A program made the position numbers and the translations under genes. Under the pieces are notes generated by a model. The model was not told the DNA's origin and ran no database searches. It was given only the letters and a program-made list of their open reading frames with translations. A DNA stretch of 58,568 bases from Clostridiales bacterium (GTDB taxonomy: Bacteria > Bacillota > Clostridia > Saccharofermentanales > Saccharofermentanaceae): positions 1-58,568 of the forward strand of contig JAFWQC010000039.1 of the NCBI GenBank assembly GCA_017509245.1. The letters are read 5' to 3'. Positions 36,817 to 45,294 of the stretch are shown here, piece after piece (positions within the stretch are counted from its first letter, which is position 1; every line of letters starts with the position of its first letter).

Positions 36817-37950
36817 TTAATCCTTGTAGATGACAGGGATCTGAACACCTGTTTCTTTAAGGGCCTGCTCGAAAACAACGAAGAAATCCTCAATGTCTTT
36901 CTTGTCGATTGCACCGAGAGCGCAGAGTCTGAATGTCTTTGTGGATTCGATCTTGCCGGGATAGATAGTAAAGCCTCTGTCGTAGCAGTAGTCGTGAACC
37001 TTTTCGAAGCTGAAGTTGGGATCGTCAGGGTAGATAACGCAAGCAACAAGACCTGCTCTCCATTCGGGCCTGATGACCTGCTTGAAGCCGAGCCTGTCAA
37101 GTCCGTCGCAGATGGCGTTAAATACTCTTGTATGTCTTGCCCATTTAGCTTCTTCGCCTTCAGCCTTGTATTCCTTGATTGCCTGAAGAGTTGCGTAGAT
37201 CGTCTGTACCGGGGGAGTGAAGTGCATCTCGCCGGTCTTCTCAAAGCAGTCGTACTGTAAGAAGAGGTTGCAGTAGTAGCTTCTTCTGGGGAAGTCTTTG
37301 GACTTCTCTATAATTGCTCTGTTGCCTACGACGAATGAGAGGCCGGTCATTGACATAAGACCTTTCTGGGCAGATGCCATACAGAAGTCAACGTTATCCT
37401 TCTCGATGTCGATGGGGATCATGGCGTAAGAACTTGTTGTATCTACCGTAAAGATAGCTCCGTACTTGTGGGCAAGCGCGCCGATCTCACGGATAGGGTT
37501 AAGAATACCGGTTCCGGTCTCATTGTGAGTTGTATGAATAAGTCCGATATCGGGATTAGCTTTAAGTGTTTCTTCGATCTTATCAAGGTCAGGAAGCTGG
37601 TCAACGGGGAATTTCAGGTCGATGTGGGGAAGACCGTAGCCTTCGCAGATCTCGACTGCTCTTGAAGAATAAGCACCATTATTTACGACCAGGACCTTCT
37701 TGTCCTTATCAAGAAGTGAGTTGATGCAAACGTCGATGTTAAGTGTGCCTGAACCGCAGAAGATAACAGATGTGTATTTCTGAAGGTCGCCGTGAACGAC
37801 TTTTACGAGGTCTTCACGAAGCCCCTTCATAAGGCCGGCGAACTCTTTCTCGCGGGGGCAGATGTCAGGCACGACCTGAGCATATTTAACTGTGTCTGTC
37901 GTTGTAGACGGACCGGGGTTAAGAAGTACATTTCTTTTTACAGGTTCCAT
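36817..37950 (-). CDS. phnW: 2-aminoethylphosphonate transaminase (PhnW type)
   Basis: 377-residue class V PLP transaminase. It begins with LLNPGPSTTTDTVKYAQ and PDICPREKEF, typical of PhnW, and has the PLP lysine K196 in SAQKGLMSMTG. In a biosynthetic setting it runs from phosphonoacetaldehyde to 2-aminoethylphosphonate. ATG 37950 is preferred because GGAGG lies eight bases upstream. The in-frame ATG at 37965 directly follows the previous stop and overlaps that site. It lies between the winged-helix nucleotidyltransferase and the PEP mutase, which supports biosynthesis rather than degradation. No PhnX hydrolase is present. Confidence 0.92.
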   Translation of the reverse strand: MEPVKRNVLLNPGPSTTTDTVKYAQVVPDICPREKEFAGLMKGLREDLVKVVHGDLQKYTSVIFCGSGTLNIDVCINSLLDKDKKVLVVNNGAYSSRAVEICEGYGLPHIDLKFPVDQLPDLDKIEETLKANPDIGLIHTTHNETGTGILNPIREIGALAHKYGAIFTVDTTSSYAMIPIDIEKDNVDFCMASAQKGLMSMTGLSFVVGNRAIIEKSKDFPRRSYYCNLFLQYDCFEKTGEMHFTPPVQTIYATLQAIKEYKAEGEEAKWARHTRVFNAICDGLDRLGFKQVIRPEWRAGLVACVIYPDDPNFSFEKVHDYCYDRGFTIYPGKIESTKTFRLCALGAIDKKDIEDFFVVFEQALKETGVQIPVIYKD

Positions 37951-37965
37951 ATATTTATCCTCCAT

Positions 37966-38859
37966 TTAGACATCGTAAGATTTATCGATCTGTTTGAGTT
38001 CTCTGAAAGTATCGATCTCTACGATATCTTCTTCGTGGCACTCCATAACTTCAACTGCATAGTTCTCTTTCTTGTAAACGAGCGGTACCTGTTCCCAGTA
38101 ACGTTCCTTGCCGCCCGGAGTGTTATATACTTCGGCAATGTCTTTTGCGAGCTTTTTGCCGTCTTCCTCGTCCCAGTAGGAGATGCCGACCATCTGCCAG
38201 CAATCTTCGCCGCCGACCTTTTCTTCCTTGATGATGCCGTCTTTTACGGTAAAGCACCAGTCGTCAGTCCAGTCCTTTTTAATTGCAAGGAAGTCAGATG
38301 TATAGTGGTATTTCTTGATGATCTTGGGATTTGAGAGCAGGAGATCTGCCTCGAAAACATAAGAATTGGACAGAAGGTTCCTTGCAAGCAGAGCGCTTGA
38401 TATATTGTTTGCCTCGTTATATACGGGGTTCTCGAAAAACTTGATCATCGGATATTTATAAAGAAGCTGATCGAACTGCTCGGCAAGATAGCCTCTTGTA
38501 ACATATATCTCCTCAATGCCGGCTTCCAGAACGGCGTCCAGAAGTGTATCGATTATCCGCTTTCCCTGAACACGAACGAGCGGCTTGGGAGTATTAAGAG
38601 TGATAGGAACCATGCGTGAACCAAAGCCTGCTGCAATGAATACGGCTCTTTTTGCTCTGTAGGGTTCAAGTGCATTGATGCCTTTGTTTGTGATCTTTCC
38701 GTCTTTGATCAGGCCATTTTCGACGAGCTCATTAACGACTCTGTTGACAGTTCCAAGTGAGAATCCTGTTATTGATTCCAGTTCTCTTTGAGTCTTGGCT
38801 GCTGTTTTATCTTCGACCATGGCCGTTAAGATATCGAACTGTTTTCTGCTTAATTTCAT
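37966..38859 (-). CDS. Winged-helix / LicC-like nucleotidyltransferase
   Basis: 297-residue protein. Residues 1-65 form a winged helix-turn-helix (QRELESITGFSLGTVNRVVNEL type sequence). The rest is a LicC-like nucleotidyltransferase with FIAAGFGSRM (75-83) and K92 in the TPKPLVRV motif. It probably couples CMP to 2-aminoethylphosphonate, as PntC does, given its operon with PhnW and PEP mutase. The N-terminal domain may bind DNA and regulate its own promoter. The ATG at 38859 has a strong AGGAG site; an upstream in-frame ATG would place the start inside the leader. It is related to residues 1-330 of the protein at 22103. Confidence 0.88.
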   Translation of the reverse strand: MKLSRKQFDILTAMVEDKTAAKTQRELESITGFSLGTVNRVVNELVENGLIKDGKITNKGINALEPYRAKRAVFIAAGFGSRMVPITLNTPKPLVRVQGKRIIDTLLDAVLEAGIEEIYVTRGYLAEQFDQLLYKYPMIKFFENPVYNEANNISSALLARNLLSNSYVFEADLLLSNPKIIKKYHYTSDFLAIKKDWTDDWCFTVKDGIIKEEKVGGEDCWQMVGISYWDEEDGKKLAKDIAEVYNTPGGKERYWEQVPLVYKKENYAVEVMECHEEDIVEIDTFRELKQIDKSYDV

Positions 38860-38910
38860 GTGTTTCTCCTTTATTTTGTTCAGAATCCTGCAAAGCTGAT
38901 CAGGAAATTG

Positions 38911-38933
38911 AACAAGTGGATAGTACACCTGTT
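38911..38933. promoter_or_regulatory. Inverted repeat (putative operator) over the -10 box
   Basis: AACAAGTG (38911-38918) and CACCTGTT (38926-38933) form an 8-7-8 inverted repeat with seven of eight positions paired. It spans the -10 element of the minus-strand phosphonate promoter. A dimeric winged-helix protein bound there would block transcription. Confidence 0.55.
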
Positions 38934-38948
38934 AAAAATAGTTGTCAA
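38920..38948 (-). promoter_or_regulatory. Strong sigma-A promoter of the minus-strand phosphonate operon
   Basis: On the minus strand, a consensus TTGACA (38948-38943) and TACTAT (38925-38920) are separated by exactly 17 bp. The leader to the ATG at 38859 would be about 54 nt. Confidence 0.85.
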
Positions 38949-39051
38949 TCGGGTTTTGGCGGATAAAGCAGTTAGTTATTTAAATAAGTCACATAACCTC
39001 TTGAGTTATACTTTACCGTAGGATTATTACGACAAATTAAACTTATTTTGT

Positions 39052-39080
39052 TTGGCGAATTCTTTTATATATATTATAAT
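39052..39080 (+). promoter_or_regulatory. Promoter of the plus-strand phosphonate operon
   Basis: TTGGCG (39052-39057), 17 bp, then a perfect TATAAT (39075-39080). The leader of about 25 nt carries GGAGG (39098-39102) before the ATG at 39112. Confidence 0.8.
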
Positions 39081-39111
39081 AAGTCGATATTGAATTTGGA
39101 GGATCGTTTAA

Positions 39112-40413
39112 ATGAGCGATAAGAAGGTTTATACCTGTTTTTGTACTGACATTATCCATGAAGGACACTTGAATATCATCAACAAGGCCAAAGAGCTTGG
39201 TTCTGTTACTGTAGGCGTACTCTGTGATTCCGAGATGGTACGTTATAACAGATTCCCTCAGAAGTCTGTTGAAGAGAAGATCGAGATGATCAAGGCCATT
39301 CCCGGTGTTGATAACGTTATCGTTCAGAATCATATCATGTATGATGAGGTCATCAAGGAGCTCCGTCCTGACTATATCGTTCATGGCAATAACTGGTCTT
39401 CACCTGCAATGGCAGTAATCAAGGAGAATATCACGAGTCTTCTTGCAGAATACGGCGGAGAGCTCGTTGAGGTTCCTTATACATTCAGCGAATCCATCCA
39501 GAAGATCGACCGTCAGATGACAGAGAAGCTCGCTATGCCTGAGTTCAGAAGAGGCAGACTCAAGAAGCTTCTTTCCATCGTTCCTATCGTTAAGACTATT
39601 GAAGTTCACAGCGGAATCACCGGACTTATCGCTGAGAAGACCGTCGTTGCAAACGGCGAGCACATCGACCAGTTCGACGCAATGTGGATCAGCTCTCTTT
39701 GTGATTCAACTGCAAAGGGTAAGCCTGACATCGAGCTCGTTGACATGACAAGCCGTTTCAGAACTATCGATGATGTCATGGAAGTTACCACAAAGCCTAT
39801 CATCTTCGACGGTGATACAGGCGGACTTACAGAGCACTTCGTTTATACGGTACGTACTCTTGAGAGAATGGGCGTATCTGCGATCATCATCGAGGACAAG
39901 AAGGGTTTGAAGAAGAATTCGCTCTTCGGTACAGAGGTTAAGCAGACACAGGCTACAATCGAAGAGTTCTCCGAGAAGATCAGAGCAGGCAAGAAGGCTC
40001 AGCTTTCTGAAGAGTTCATGATCATCGCACGTATCGAGAGCCTTATCCTTGAGCAGGGTATGGATGATGCTATCGCACGTGCAAAGGCATTCGTTGAGGC
40101 AGGCGCTGATGGCATCATGATCCACAGCCGCAAGAAGGATCCTGCTGAGATCCTCGAGTTCTGCGACAAGTTCAGGAGCTTTAACAAGGAGACACCTCTT
40201 GTCGTTGTACCGAGCTCTTTCAATACAGTTTATGAGGATGAGCTTGTTGCTCACGGCGTTAACATCGTAATCTACGCTAACCAGCTTACGAGAGCTGCTT
40301 TCCCGGCAATGAAGTCCACGGCAGAAGATATCCTCAGATATCACAGAGCTGCCGAGGTAGATTCAAAGCTCCTGCCTATCAAAGAAATTATCTCCCTGAT
40401 TGATGAGCTTTGA
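39112..40413 (+). CDS. Cytidylyltransferase / phosphoenolpyruvate mutase fusion (copy 2)
   Basis: 433-residue paralogue of the protein encoded at 35509-36804, with the same two-domain layout. The cytidylyltransferase HEGH lies at 16-19 and the mutase signature EDKKGLKKNS at 261-270. FDGDTGG and IARIES are also kept. The mutase halves of the two copies are nearly identical in long stretches, while the cytidylyltransferase halves differ much more, suggesting different activated products. It opens a seven-gene operon that also holds phosphonopyruvate decarboxylase and LicD. Both copies look catalytically intact. Confidence 0.94.
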   Translation: MSDKKVYTCFCTDIIHEGHLNIINKAKELGSVTVGVLCDSEMVRYNRFPQKSVEEKIEMIKAIPGVDNVIVQNHIMYDEVIKELRPDYIVHGNNWSSPAMAVIKENITSLLAEYGGELVEVPYTFSESIQKIDRQMTEKLAMPEFRRGRLKKLLSIVPIVKTIEVHSGITGLIAEKTVVANGEHIDQFDAMWISSLCDSTAKGKPDIELVDMTSRFRTIDDVMEVTTKPIIFDGDTGGLTEHFVYTVRTLERMGVSAIIIEDKKGLKKNSLFGTEVKQTQATIEEFSEKIRAGKKAQLSEEFMIIARIESLILEQGMDDAIARAKAFVEAGADGIMIHSRKKDPAEILEFCDKFRSFNKETPLVVVPSSFNTVYEDELVAHGVNIVIYANQLTRAAFPAMKSTAEDILRYHRAAEVDSKLLPIKEIISLIDEL

Positions 40414-40415
40414 TT

Positions 40416-41159
40416 ATGGAAATAGCGATCGTATCGGACATACATGGTAATGTTTCCGCTCTTACAAGTGTCTTAAATGATATTAAGACAAATCATAACC
40501 CGCAAAAAATAGCTTTATTAGGTGACTTCATCGACTACGGAATGCGCTCTAATGAAGCTATTTCCATGATAAGGGATCTCGATATTCCTGTTGTCTGCAA
40601 TATCTGGGGCAACCATGAGCAGGCAATTATGGAAGACGACTACGAGCGCTTCTCATCCGAGAGAGGCAGGGTATCAGCCAGGAATACAAAGGCTCACCTT
40701 TCCAAAGAATCTTTTGAATATCTTGAGAATATCGAAGGCAAGGATGGCTGGATAACGTTTGAACTTGAAGGAAAGAAGTTCCTGGCAATACACGGAAGCC
40801 TTACAGATCCTTATTGGAAGGCGATATTCCCTGATAAGGGCAACGGAACGGACGGGGCTTTTGAAGGATATGAGGCTTACGATTATGTTCTTTCAGGACA
40901 CAGCCACTATGCTCACGTATTCGAGAAATACTATCCGTGTGACAACCCCGCATACCGCAATAAGAAAAAGGTAACATTCATTAATCCGGGCAGTGTAGGG
41001 CAGCCCAGGAACCATAATCCGAATGCCCAATATGCTATACTTGATACCGTTAAAGGGATATCCCTTATATCGGTCCCATACAATATTTCATACGAACAAA
41101 GCTTTTTCACCGGTGAGGTGGATGCTTTCTATAGAGACAGATTAACGAACGGAGTGTGA
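40416..41159 (+). CDS. Calcineurin-like metallophosphoesterase
   Basis: 247-residue metallophosphoesterase with the full set of metal motifs: SDIHGN near the start, GDFIDYG, GNHE, HGS and GHSHYAH. A FINPGSVGQPR segment is typical of YfcE/YvnB-like enzymes. ATG 40416 is used; a TTG two codons earlier overlaps the upstream stop and has no better ribosome site. Its place inside the phosphonate operon suggests hydrolysis of a nucleotide or phosphoester intermediate. The substrate is unknown. Confidence 0.87.
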   Translation: MEIAIVSDIHGNVSALTSVLNDIKTNHNPQKIALLGDFIDYGMRSNEAISMIRDLDIPVVCNIWGNHEQAIMEDDYERFSSERGRVSARNTKAHLSKESFEYLENIEGKDGWITFELEGKKFLAIHGSLTDPYWKAIFPDKGNGTDGAFEGYEAYDYVLSGHSHYAHVFEKYYPCDNPAYRNKKKVTFINPGSVGQPRNHNPNAQYAILDTVKGISLISVPYNISYEQSFFTGEVDAFYRDRLTNGV

Positions 41160-41164
41160 TCAAC

Positions 41165-42160
41165 ATGAATAATCTCTACGTAATCAGCGGTGTAACCGGC
41201 ATGACCGGCAACGAACTCGTAAGACAGATCTTAGGCGGCAACAAGGGCAGTGTAGTAGGCTTTGACAACTTCTTCTGCTCTTCTATCGATACTGTTGAAG
41301 ATTGTATCGACGATCCGAGATTCGAATTCTTCCAGTATGACATCAACAATGCAGCTCAGATGGCTGAGATCGAATATAAGATCCAGAAGATGAAGAAGGA
41401 CTTTGACAAGGTCTTTTACATCAACTGCGCAGCAGTAGTTCATACCGAGTATTTCTATCACGTAAATACAACATTTGATACGAACCTTCTCGGTATGAGA
41501 ACATTCCTGAACCAGGCAATCGCAGTCGGAGCTGATGCTTACATCAACTGCTCCACATCTGAAGTTTATTCCATGCAGTCCTTCAAGGAAGGCGGCGTTA
41601 AGGAATCTGACTTCCTTCTCATGTCTGATGCTGAGCACTCACAGAGAACATCTTATGCCACGGGCAAGCTCCTTACAGAGTTCTTCATGAAGGACGCTGT
41701 TGATAACGGTCAGATCAAGGGTGCATCATTGAGATTTGCTAATGTATACAGCAAGAACGAGAGATTTGCTAAGCACATCCTGCCTCATATCGTTAACAGC
41801 CTTATTAACGACGGCAAGGTTGTCCTCCTTGAGAACTCCAAGATCAATAAGAGAACATTCCTGCACAACATCGACAGCTGTGATGCAGTCCTTCACCTCC
41901 TAGAGCATGAGGATGCTCTTGACGGCAGCGTTTATAACGTAGCAACAGAAGAAGAGATCTCTATCCTCGACCTCGTTGCACTTGTTGCTGATAAGCTTGG
42001 AATCAAGGATCCTGAGATCACATTTGAAGGCTACAGGGAATCTGACCCCGTAAGAAGAGTATTGAGCACAGAAAAGCTCAGAACAAGAACAGGCTGGGCA
42101 CCCAAGATTACATTATCTGAAGGCATCGACATGATCGTCGATTTTAGGAAGAATTCATGA
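41165..42160 (+). CDS. NAD-dependent epimerase/dehydratase (extended SDR)
   Basis: 331-residue extended SDR protein with GVTGMTGNELV as dinucleotide loop, an active-site NCSTSEVYS segment and YATGK for the Tyr/Lys pair. It resembles UDP-sugar epimerases and 4,6-dehydratases. ATG 41165 has GGAG ten bases upstream; a GTG at 41156 is too close. It overlaps the next gene by ATGA. In this operon it may prepare the sugar that bears the phosphonate or act on a nucleotide-linked phosphonate; I cannot decide. Confidence 0.84.
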   Translation: MNNLYVISGVTGMTGNELVRQILGGNKGSVVGFDNFFCSSIDTVEDCIDDPRFEFFQYDINNAAQMAEIEYKIQKMKKDFDKVFYINCAAVVHTEYFYHVNTTFDTNLLGMRTFLNQAIAVGADAYINCSTSEVYSMQSFKEGGVKESDFLLMSDAEHSQRTSYATGKLLTEFFMKDAVDNGQIKGASLRFANVYSKNERFAKHILPHIVNSLINDGKVVLLENSKINKRTFLHNIDSCDAVLHLLEHEDALDGSVYNVATEEEISILDLVALVADKLGIKDPEITFEGYRESDPVRRVLSTEKLRTRTGWAPKITLSEGIDMIVDFRKNS

Positions 42161-42915
42161 GAATATTTCTTACTACAGTAGCAGGTTCGGCAACAAGGTT
42201 CTCCGAGAGCGTCGGAAAGCCAACGGTCAAGTGTATCTTCAACAGGGAAGACCCGAAGAAGACGCTTCTTAACCATATGCTTACACAGGCTAAGGACTAC
42301 GATGTATATGTTATCGTCGGCGGATTCCTTATTGGCGAGCTCGAAAAGTATATTGATGAAGTCCTCACAGAGGAACAGAAGAACAAGATCATTCTCGTAG
42401 ACAATAAGTTCTATAAGGAATACGGCTCCGGCTGGAGCCTCTATCTCGGAGTAAAGGCTGTATTTGACAAGTTTGGTACGGACTTTGACGAGTTGCTCTT
42501 TGCCGAGGGCGATCTCTTTGTAGACGATGAGAGCTTTAATAAGGTCGCTGATACAAAGGAAAGTGTCATCACCATAAACACAGAAGCTATCAGAGCCAAG
42601 AAGGCTGTAGCCCTCTATTATGACCTTGACGAGGTCCCTCATTATATCTATGACACTTCTCACGGCCAGCTTAAGATCGATGAGCCATTTACGGCCATCT
42701 ACAACTCAGGCCAGATCTGGAAGTTTACTGACAGCAAACTGCTTGAACAGGCTGCAAATGACATCAAGCCTGAGCAGCATGAGGGAACGAACCTTGTTCT
42801 GATTAACGAGTATTTTCAGAGACTTGCCAGAAGCGGCAGAACTATTGATGTAATACCTATGAACACTTGGATCAACTGCAATACGATCAATGATTTTGTA
42901 ATTGCAGGGCTCTAA
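42157..42915 (+). CDS. Nucleotidyltransferase (LicC/MobA-like fold)
   Basis: 252-residue nucleotidyltransferase. It begins with TTVAGSATRF and a VGKPTVKCI lysine segment, the G-loop pattern of sugar-phosphate and choline-phosphate nucleotidyltransferases. An FAEGDLFVDD segment supplies the metal aspartate. It lacks the winged-helix domain of the other two LicC-like proteins in the window. It lies in the plus-strand phosphonate operon before the unknown Rossmann protein. It probably activates the final phosphonate for the LicD at the operon end. Confidence 0.82.
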   Translation: MRIFLTTVAGSATRFSESVGKPTVKCIFNREDPKKTLLNHMLTQAKDYDVYVIVGGFLIGELEKYIDEVLTEEQKNKIILVDNKFYKEYGSGWSLYLGVKAVFDKFGTDFDELLFAEGDLFVDDESFNKVADTKESVITINTEAIRAKKAVALYYDLDEVPHYIYDTSHGQLKIDEPFTAIYNSGQIWKFTDSKLLEQAANDIKPEQHEGTNLVLINEYFQRLARSGRTIDVIPMNTWINCNTINDFVIAGL

Positions 42916-42933
42916 AAGAAAGGATATAAGGAA

Positions 42934-44121
42934 ATGATCGACGAAAAGTTAAAGTTATTGAAGCAGCACGACAGTGAAGGCAAGATCAGGATCATGATCA
43001 TTGGTCTCGGAAGTGTAGGTAATTACCTTCTCACATATCTTCTTTCCACAGCAGATGAGAAGCTCGAGATCATTGTTGCAGGCCGTAATGCTGATAAGCT
43101 CCAGTGCGATGTAAACATTGCAAGAGTTGCAGCTCTCATCAGACGCCAGAACAGATCCAATGTTATCGTAGACGGAACCTGTGATCTTGAGAATGTAGAT
43201 TCCATCGCAGCATGCATATCCAGATACCAGCCTGATTTTATCGTTAACACAAGCCGTGTATATTCCGGACTTAAGTACGGTACTATCTCCTGGAAGAATG
43301 TCCGTGCATACGGCATCTGGACACCTCTGTCGATCAAGTATATCAGAAATATCATGCTCGCTTACGAGAAGGCAGACGGCAAGGGAATCGTCATCAACAC
43401 ATCTTATTCAGATGGTACTATCCCGTGGCTCAAGAGCGCAGGAAAGGCATATCCTGATTTCGGTTCAGGCAACTTAAATCACCTTTTGCCCAGACTTAAG
43501 TTTGCAATAGCTGCAGAGAACGGTATCGAGGACTTCTGGAATATCAATGTAGATATCGCTACAGCTCATTTCCATGATGTTGTAATCAGCAAGGAAGGCC
43601 AGAATGAAGGCGTTGAGCAGCTTATTAACGTTGAATATAAGGGTCAGAAGATCGATATAGACCAGAATGACATCTTAAAGAAGTGCGTTATCTCCATGCC
43701 TACGGACTCAAAACGCAACATGATGAACGCTTCATCCAACTTTGACATTATCTCCTGCATTCTTAAGGCAATAAGAGAGAATACAAAGACCAAGTTCTTC
43801 TCACCCGGAGTATTCGGCAATATCGGCGGATTCCCCGTTATCGTTGACGGAACATCTGATGAGCCCAAGTGCTATATCGATGACAGCATCTTTACCATGG
43901 ATGATATGATCAGGAAGAACAGGGAATCTCTGGCTCTTGACGGCGTAGAGGACATAAAGGACGGCTGCCTTATCTATACGGATGCCCTCATTGCAAAGGC
44001 TCAGAAGGCTTTTGATGTTACGCTTCCCAAGACCGTACATTTTGATGAGATCGACAATACCGCGAACTTCATCATTGACAATATAATTAATCCCGCATTA
44101 GAAAAGGGACTAAATAAATAA
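42934..44121 (+). CDS. Unassigned Rossmann-fold oxidoreductase in the phosphonate operon
   Basis: 395-residue protein. The N-terminal part has a dinucleotide-binding GLGSVGNYLL loop (about 24-33) and an IVAGRNADKL segment, recalling saccharopine-dehydrogenase-like or Gfo-like reductases. The rest, with INTSYSDGTIPW and SPGVFGNIGGFP, matches no family I recognise. It is flanked by a nucleotidyltransferase and phosphonopyruvate decarboxylase. A role in reducing phosphonoacetaldehyde or a related phosphonate is a fair guess, because no Fe-dependent alcohol dehydrogenase of the usual type is present. AAGGA precedes the ATG. Confidence 0.65.
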   Translation: MIDEKLKLLKQHDSEGKIRIMIIGLGSVGNYLLTYLLSTADEKLEIIVAGRNADKLQCDVNIARVAALIRRQNRSNVIVDGTCDLENVDSIAACISRYQPDFIVNTSRVYSGLKYGTISWKNVRAYGIWTPLSIKYIRNIMLAYEKADGKGIVINTSYSDGTIPWLKSAGKAYPDFGSGNLNHLLPRLKFAIAAENGIEDFWNINVDIATAHFHDVVISKEGQNEGVEQLINVEYKGQKIDIDQNDILKKCVISMPTDSKRNMMNASSNFDIISCILKAIRENTKTKFFSPGVFGNIGGFPVIVDGTSDEPKCYIDDSIFTMDDMIRKNRESLALDGVEDIKDGCLIYTDALIAKAQKAFDVTLPKTVHFDEIDNTANFIIDNIINPALEKGLNK

Positions 44122-44136
44122 ACGAGGTGAATTGAT

Positions 44137-45258
44137 TTGAAGGTTGAAAAGTTAGTACAGATAATTGGTTCTGATTTCTATTCCGGTGTTCCGGATTCAC
44201 AGCTCAAAGCACTGTGTAATTATCTTATGAACACCTATGGCATCGATGAGCACCATCATGTTATTGCAGCAAACGAAGGTAACTGCACTGCCTTGGCAGC
44301 AGGATACCATCTTGCAACAGGCAAGGTTCCTGTAGTTTACATGCAGAATTCAGGTGAGGGCAACATCATAAACCCTGTTGCTTCACTTCTTAACGATAAG
44401 GTCTATGCTATTCCGGTCGTATTCATCGTCGGCTGGAGAGGCGAGCCCGGCATCCACGACGAGCCCCAGCATATCTATCAGGGTGAAGTTACAGTCAAGC
44501 TCCTTGAAGACATGGATATCAAGACATTCGTTATTGGAAAAGAGACTACTGATGAAGAAGTCGAAGCTGCCATGGCTGAATTTAAGAATGTCCTCGCACA
44601 GGGCAAAGACGTTGCATTCGTCATCAGAAAAGGTGCCCTTACTTACGATGAGAAGGTCGTCTACAAGAACGACAACACAATGGTAAGAGAAGACATCATC
44701 AAGCATATCGTTAAGGTTACAGGCGAAGATCCTATCGTATCTACGACCGGTAAGGCTTCCAGAGAGCTCTTTGAGACCAGAGTTGCCAATGGCCAGTCTC
44801 ACAAGTACGATTTCCTTACTGTAGGCTCCATGGGTCACAGCTCATCTATAGCGCTTGGTGTAGCTATCAACAAGCCTGAGCAGAAGATCTGGTGCGTAGA
44901 CGGTGACGGTGCCGTTCTCATGCACATGGGTTCTATGGCAGTTCTCGGTGCCAATAAACCTAAGAATCTCGTTCATGTAGTTATCAATAACGGAGCTCAC
45001 GAGACTGTTGGTGGTATGCCCACAGTAGCAGGCTCAATTGATCTTGTAGGTGTTGCAAAAGCATGCGGATATCCTTATGCTGTCAAGGTTGAGTCTTTTG
45101 AGGATCTTGATAAAGAACTTCAGGCTGCAAAAGAGCGTAATGAGCTGTCTCTGATCGAAGTATCCTGCAGCATCGGTGCCCGTGACGATCTCGGAAGACC
45201 GACGACCACGGCACTTGAGAATAAAGAGAACTTCATGGAGTATTTAAAGACTCTCTAA
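44137..45258 (+). CDS. aepY: Phosphonopyruvate decarboxylase
   Basis: 373-residue ThDP enzyme of the phosphonopyruvate/sulfopyruvate decarboxylase family. It has the ThDP-activating E47 in AANEGNCTALAAGYHLATGK, the QNSGEGNIINP segment, and the ThDP-Mg motif starting DGDGAVLMHMG with NNGAHETVGGMPT downstream. It turns phosphonopyruvate into phosphonoacetaldehyde, the irreversible step that drives phosphonate synthesis. The start is TTG at 44137 with GAGGTG upstream. It is the only decarboxylase in the window, so it must serve both PEP mutase copies if both feed this route. Confidence 0.94.
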   Translation: MKVEKLVQIIGSDFYSGVPDSQLKALCNYLMNTYGIDEHHHVIAANEGNCTALAAGYHLATGKVPVVYMQNSGEGNIINPVASLLNDKVYAIPVVFIVGWRGEPGIHDEPQHIYQGEVTVKLLEDMDIKTFVIGKETTDEEVEAAMAEFKNVLAQGKDVAFVIRKGALTYDEKVVYKNDNTMVREDIIKHIVKVTGEDPIVSTTGKASRELFETRVANGQSHKYDFLTVGSMGHSSSIALGVAINKPEQKIWCVDGDGAVLMHMGSMAVLGANKPKNLVHVVINNGAHETVGGMPTVAGSIDLVGVAKACGYPYAVKVESFEDLDKELQAAKERNELSLIEVSCSIGARDDLGRPTTTALENKENFMEYLKTL

Positions 45259-45294
45259 CAGAAGAACCTATTGAAAGGCTGGAACTTTTACCAG

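Noticed and set aside
35509..40413. The two PEP mutase genes as an assembly-made inverted repeat
   Set aside because: Their cytidylyltransferase halves and flanking genes differ clearly, and the DNA differs even where the proteins agree.
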